This document shows positions 6,018-6,558 of a stretch of 6,558 nucleotides of DNA, in pieces. The position numbers were made by a program, and so were the translations under genes. The DNA lies in contig CAJXDJ010000051.1 of NCBI GenBank assembly GCA_913052045.1, positions 1-6,558 of the forward strand, given 5' to 3'. Under the pieces are notes generated by a model. That model searched no databases. It saw only the letters and a list, made by a program, of their open reading frames with translations, and was not told where the DNA came from. Position 1 is the first letter of the stretch. Every line of letters begins with the position of its first letter. Origin of the DNA: an uncultured Dehalococcoidia bacterium. GTDB taxonomy: Bacteria; Chloroflexota; Dehalococcoidia; Lucifugimonadales; GCA-2712585.

Positions 6018-6558
6018 TATCCACTTCTCCGACGAGGATAAGCCTTTAGCATCAAATCTGATCCTATACGCTCCACTGATAAGTGTGAGAGGTTTAGGGA
6101 TTGGGATATGCGCTTTGCCCCCATTCCTTCTACAGGCGATAATGCGTCCCGGCCTCCAATGATTATGGGCGCTAAAAAGGCGTGAATCTTGTCAACCAAC
6201 CCCTTATCAAAGAAAGAACCAATAAGTGTTCCACCACCTTCTACCAATAGATTGACTATGCCGGCTGACCCAAGGAACTCTAGCAACTTTTTGAGTGATA
6301 CACCAGTCTCATCTTGCGGTATATTTATTACAGTTATCCCCTGATTAGTCAGCTTGTCGACCTTTGAGCGAGACATATTTGTTGTGGCGATCAAGGTTTC
6401 TCCAGGCCCTTTGAATATGGAGCTATTGGCGGGAAGTTTTCCGTGAGTGTCTACTACGATCTTTAGAGGTTGTTTATCCCGAGGTATGCCTTTTTCGTTT
6501 CTCGCTGTCAGACTTGGACAATCTCTTAGAACGGTATTACTTCCAACCATGCCGGCGT
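6017..6558 (-). CDS. ribD: Riboflavin biosynthesis protein RibD, reductase domain (5' end outside window)
   Basis: The frame is open to the right edge, giving about 180 residues of the C-terminal reductase domain, which uses NADPH to reduce 5-amino-6-ribosylamino-uracil phosphate. The edge reads AGMVGSNTVLRDCPSLTAR, matching the start of the RibD_C domain (typically DA(I/V)xVGxxTVLxDxPxLTxR). The ATG at 6550 is therefore an internal methionine, not the start. Further in are LKIVVDTHGKLP, the conserved LLVEGGGTLIGSFF near the cofactor site, and LVDKIHAFLAPIIIGG. The N-terminal zinc deaminase domain, expected in a bifunctional RibD, lies beyond the window, so a stand-alone reductase cannot be ruled out. 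It is the first visible gene of the ribD-ribE-ribBA operon; any FMN riboswitch would be upstream and out of view. Confidence 0.92.
   Translation of the reverse strand, partial: AGMVGSNTVLRDCPSLTARNEKGIPRDKQPLKIVVDTHGKLPANSSIFKGPGETLIATTNMSRSKVDKLTNQGITVINIPQDETGVSLKKLLEFLGSAGIVNLLVEGGGTLIGSFFDKGLVDKIHAFLAPIIIGGRDALSPVEGMGAKRISQSLNLSHLSVERIGSDLMLKAYPRRRSG

Noticed and set aside
4745..6162. Plus-strand open frames at 4745-5140, 5171-5449, 5470-5745 and 5818-6162
   Set aside because: All lie opposite the conserved ribBA, ribE and ribD genes and have no recognisable domain.

Overview
The window looks like a stretch of ordinary bacterial chromosome, moderately AT-rich by eye and densely coded on both strands. 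There are no mobile elements, CRISPR arrays, tRNA or rRNA genes. The set of a bifunctional RibBA, a frameshifted prfB, and threonine synthase next to a NIL-domain protein and a MoaD/ThiS-like protein resembles my recollection of Chloroflexota (Dehalococcoidia or SAR202-like lineages). That assignment is inference and weak; no marker here fixes the taxon.

Layout. Positions 1-746 (+) hold the 3' end of a threonine synthase gene, a small NIL-domain protein overlapping it, and a MoaD/ThiS-type ubiquitin-like sulfur carrier whose Gly-Gly is followed by four extra residues. These look like one operon. From the other side, tauE-like and tgt genes (1920-748 and 2784-1921, both minus) run as a tight pair and converge on the sulfur carrier gene with a one-base gap. 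A 273-base intergenic region (2785-3057) separates the divergent tauE-like gene and prfB. It holds a candidate promoter for the tauE-like gene and, before prfB, an inverted-repeat leader containing a possible 14-codon leader ORF that overlaps the prfB start as TAATG.

prfB (3058-4162, +) encodes peptide chain release factor 2. It is read through a classic programmed +1 frameshift at CTT TGA C, so its first 22 codons are in a different frame from the rest. A start-codon search in the long frame alone would miss the first 53 residues.

Positions 4204-6558 (minus) are a riboflavin biosynthesis operon in the order ribD (5' end outside the window), ribE, ribBA. It converges on prfB. ribH (lumazine synthase), which often follows ribBA, is not here. 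Together RibD, RibBA and RibE supply every riboflavin step except lumazine synthase and the dephosphorylation of the pyrimidine intermediate.

Nothing here is clearly a new system. The items most worth a second look are the tailed sulfur carrier next to NIL and threonine synthase genes, and the prfB leader. The frameshift is well-known biology but is essential to annotate correctly.
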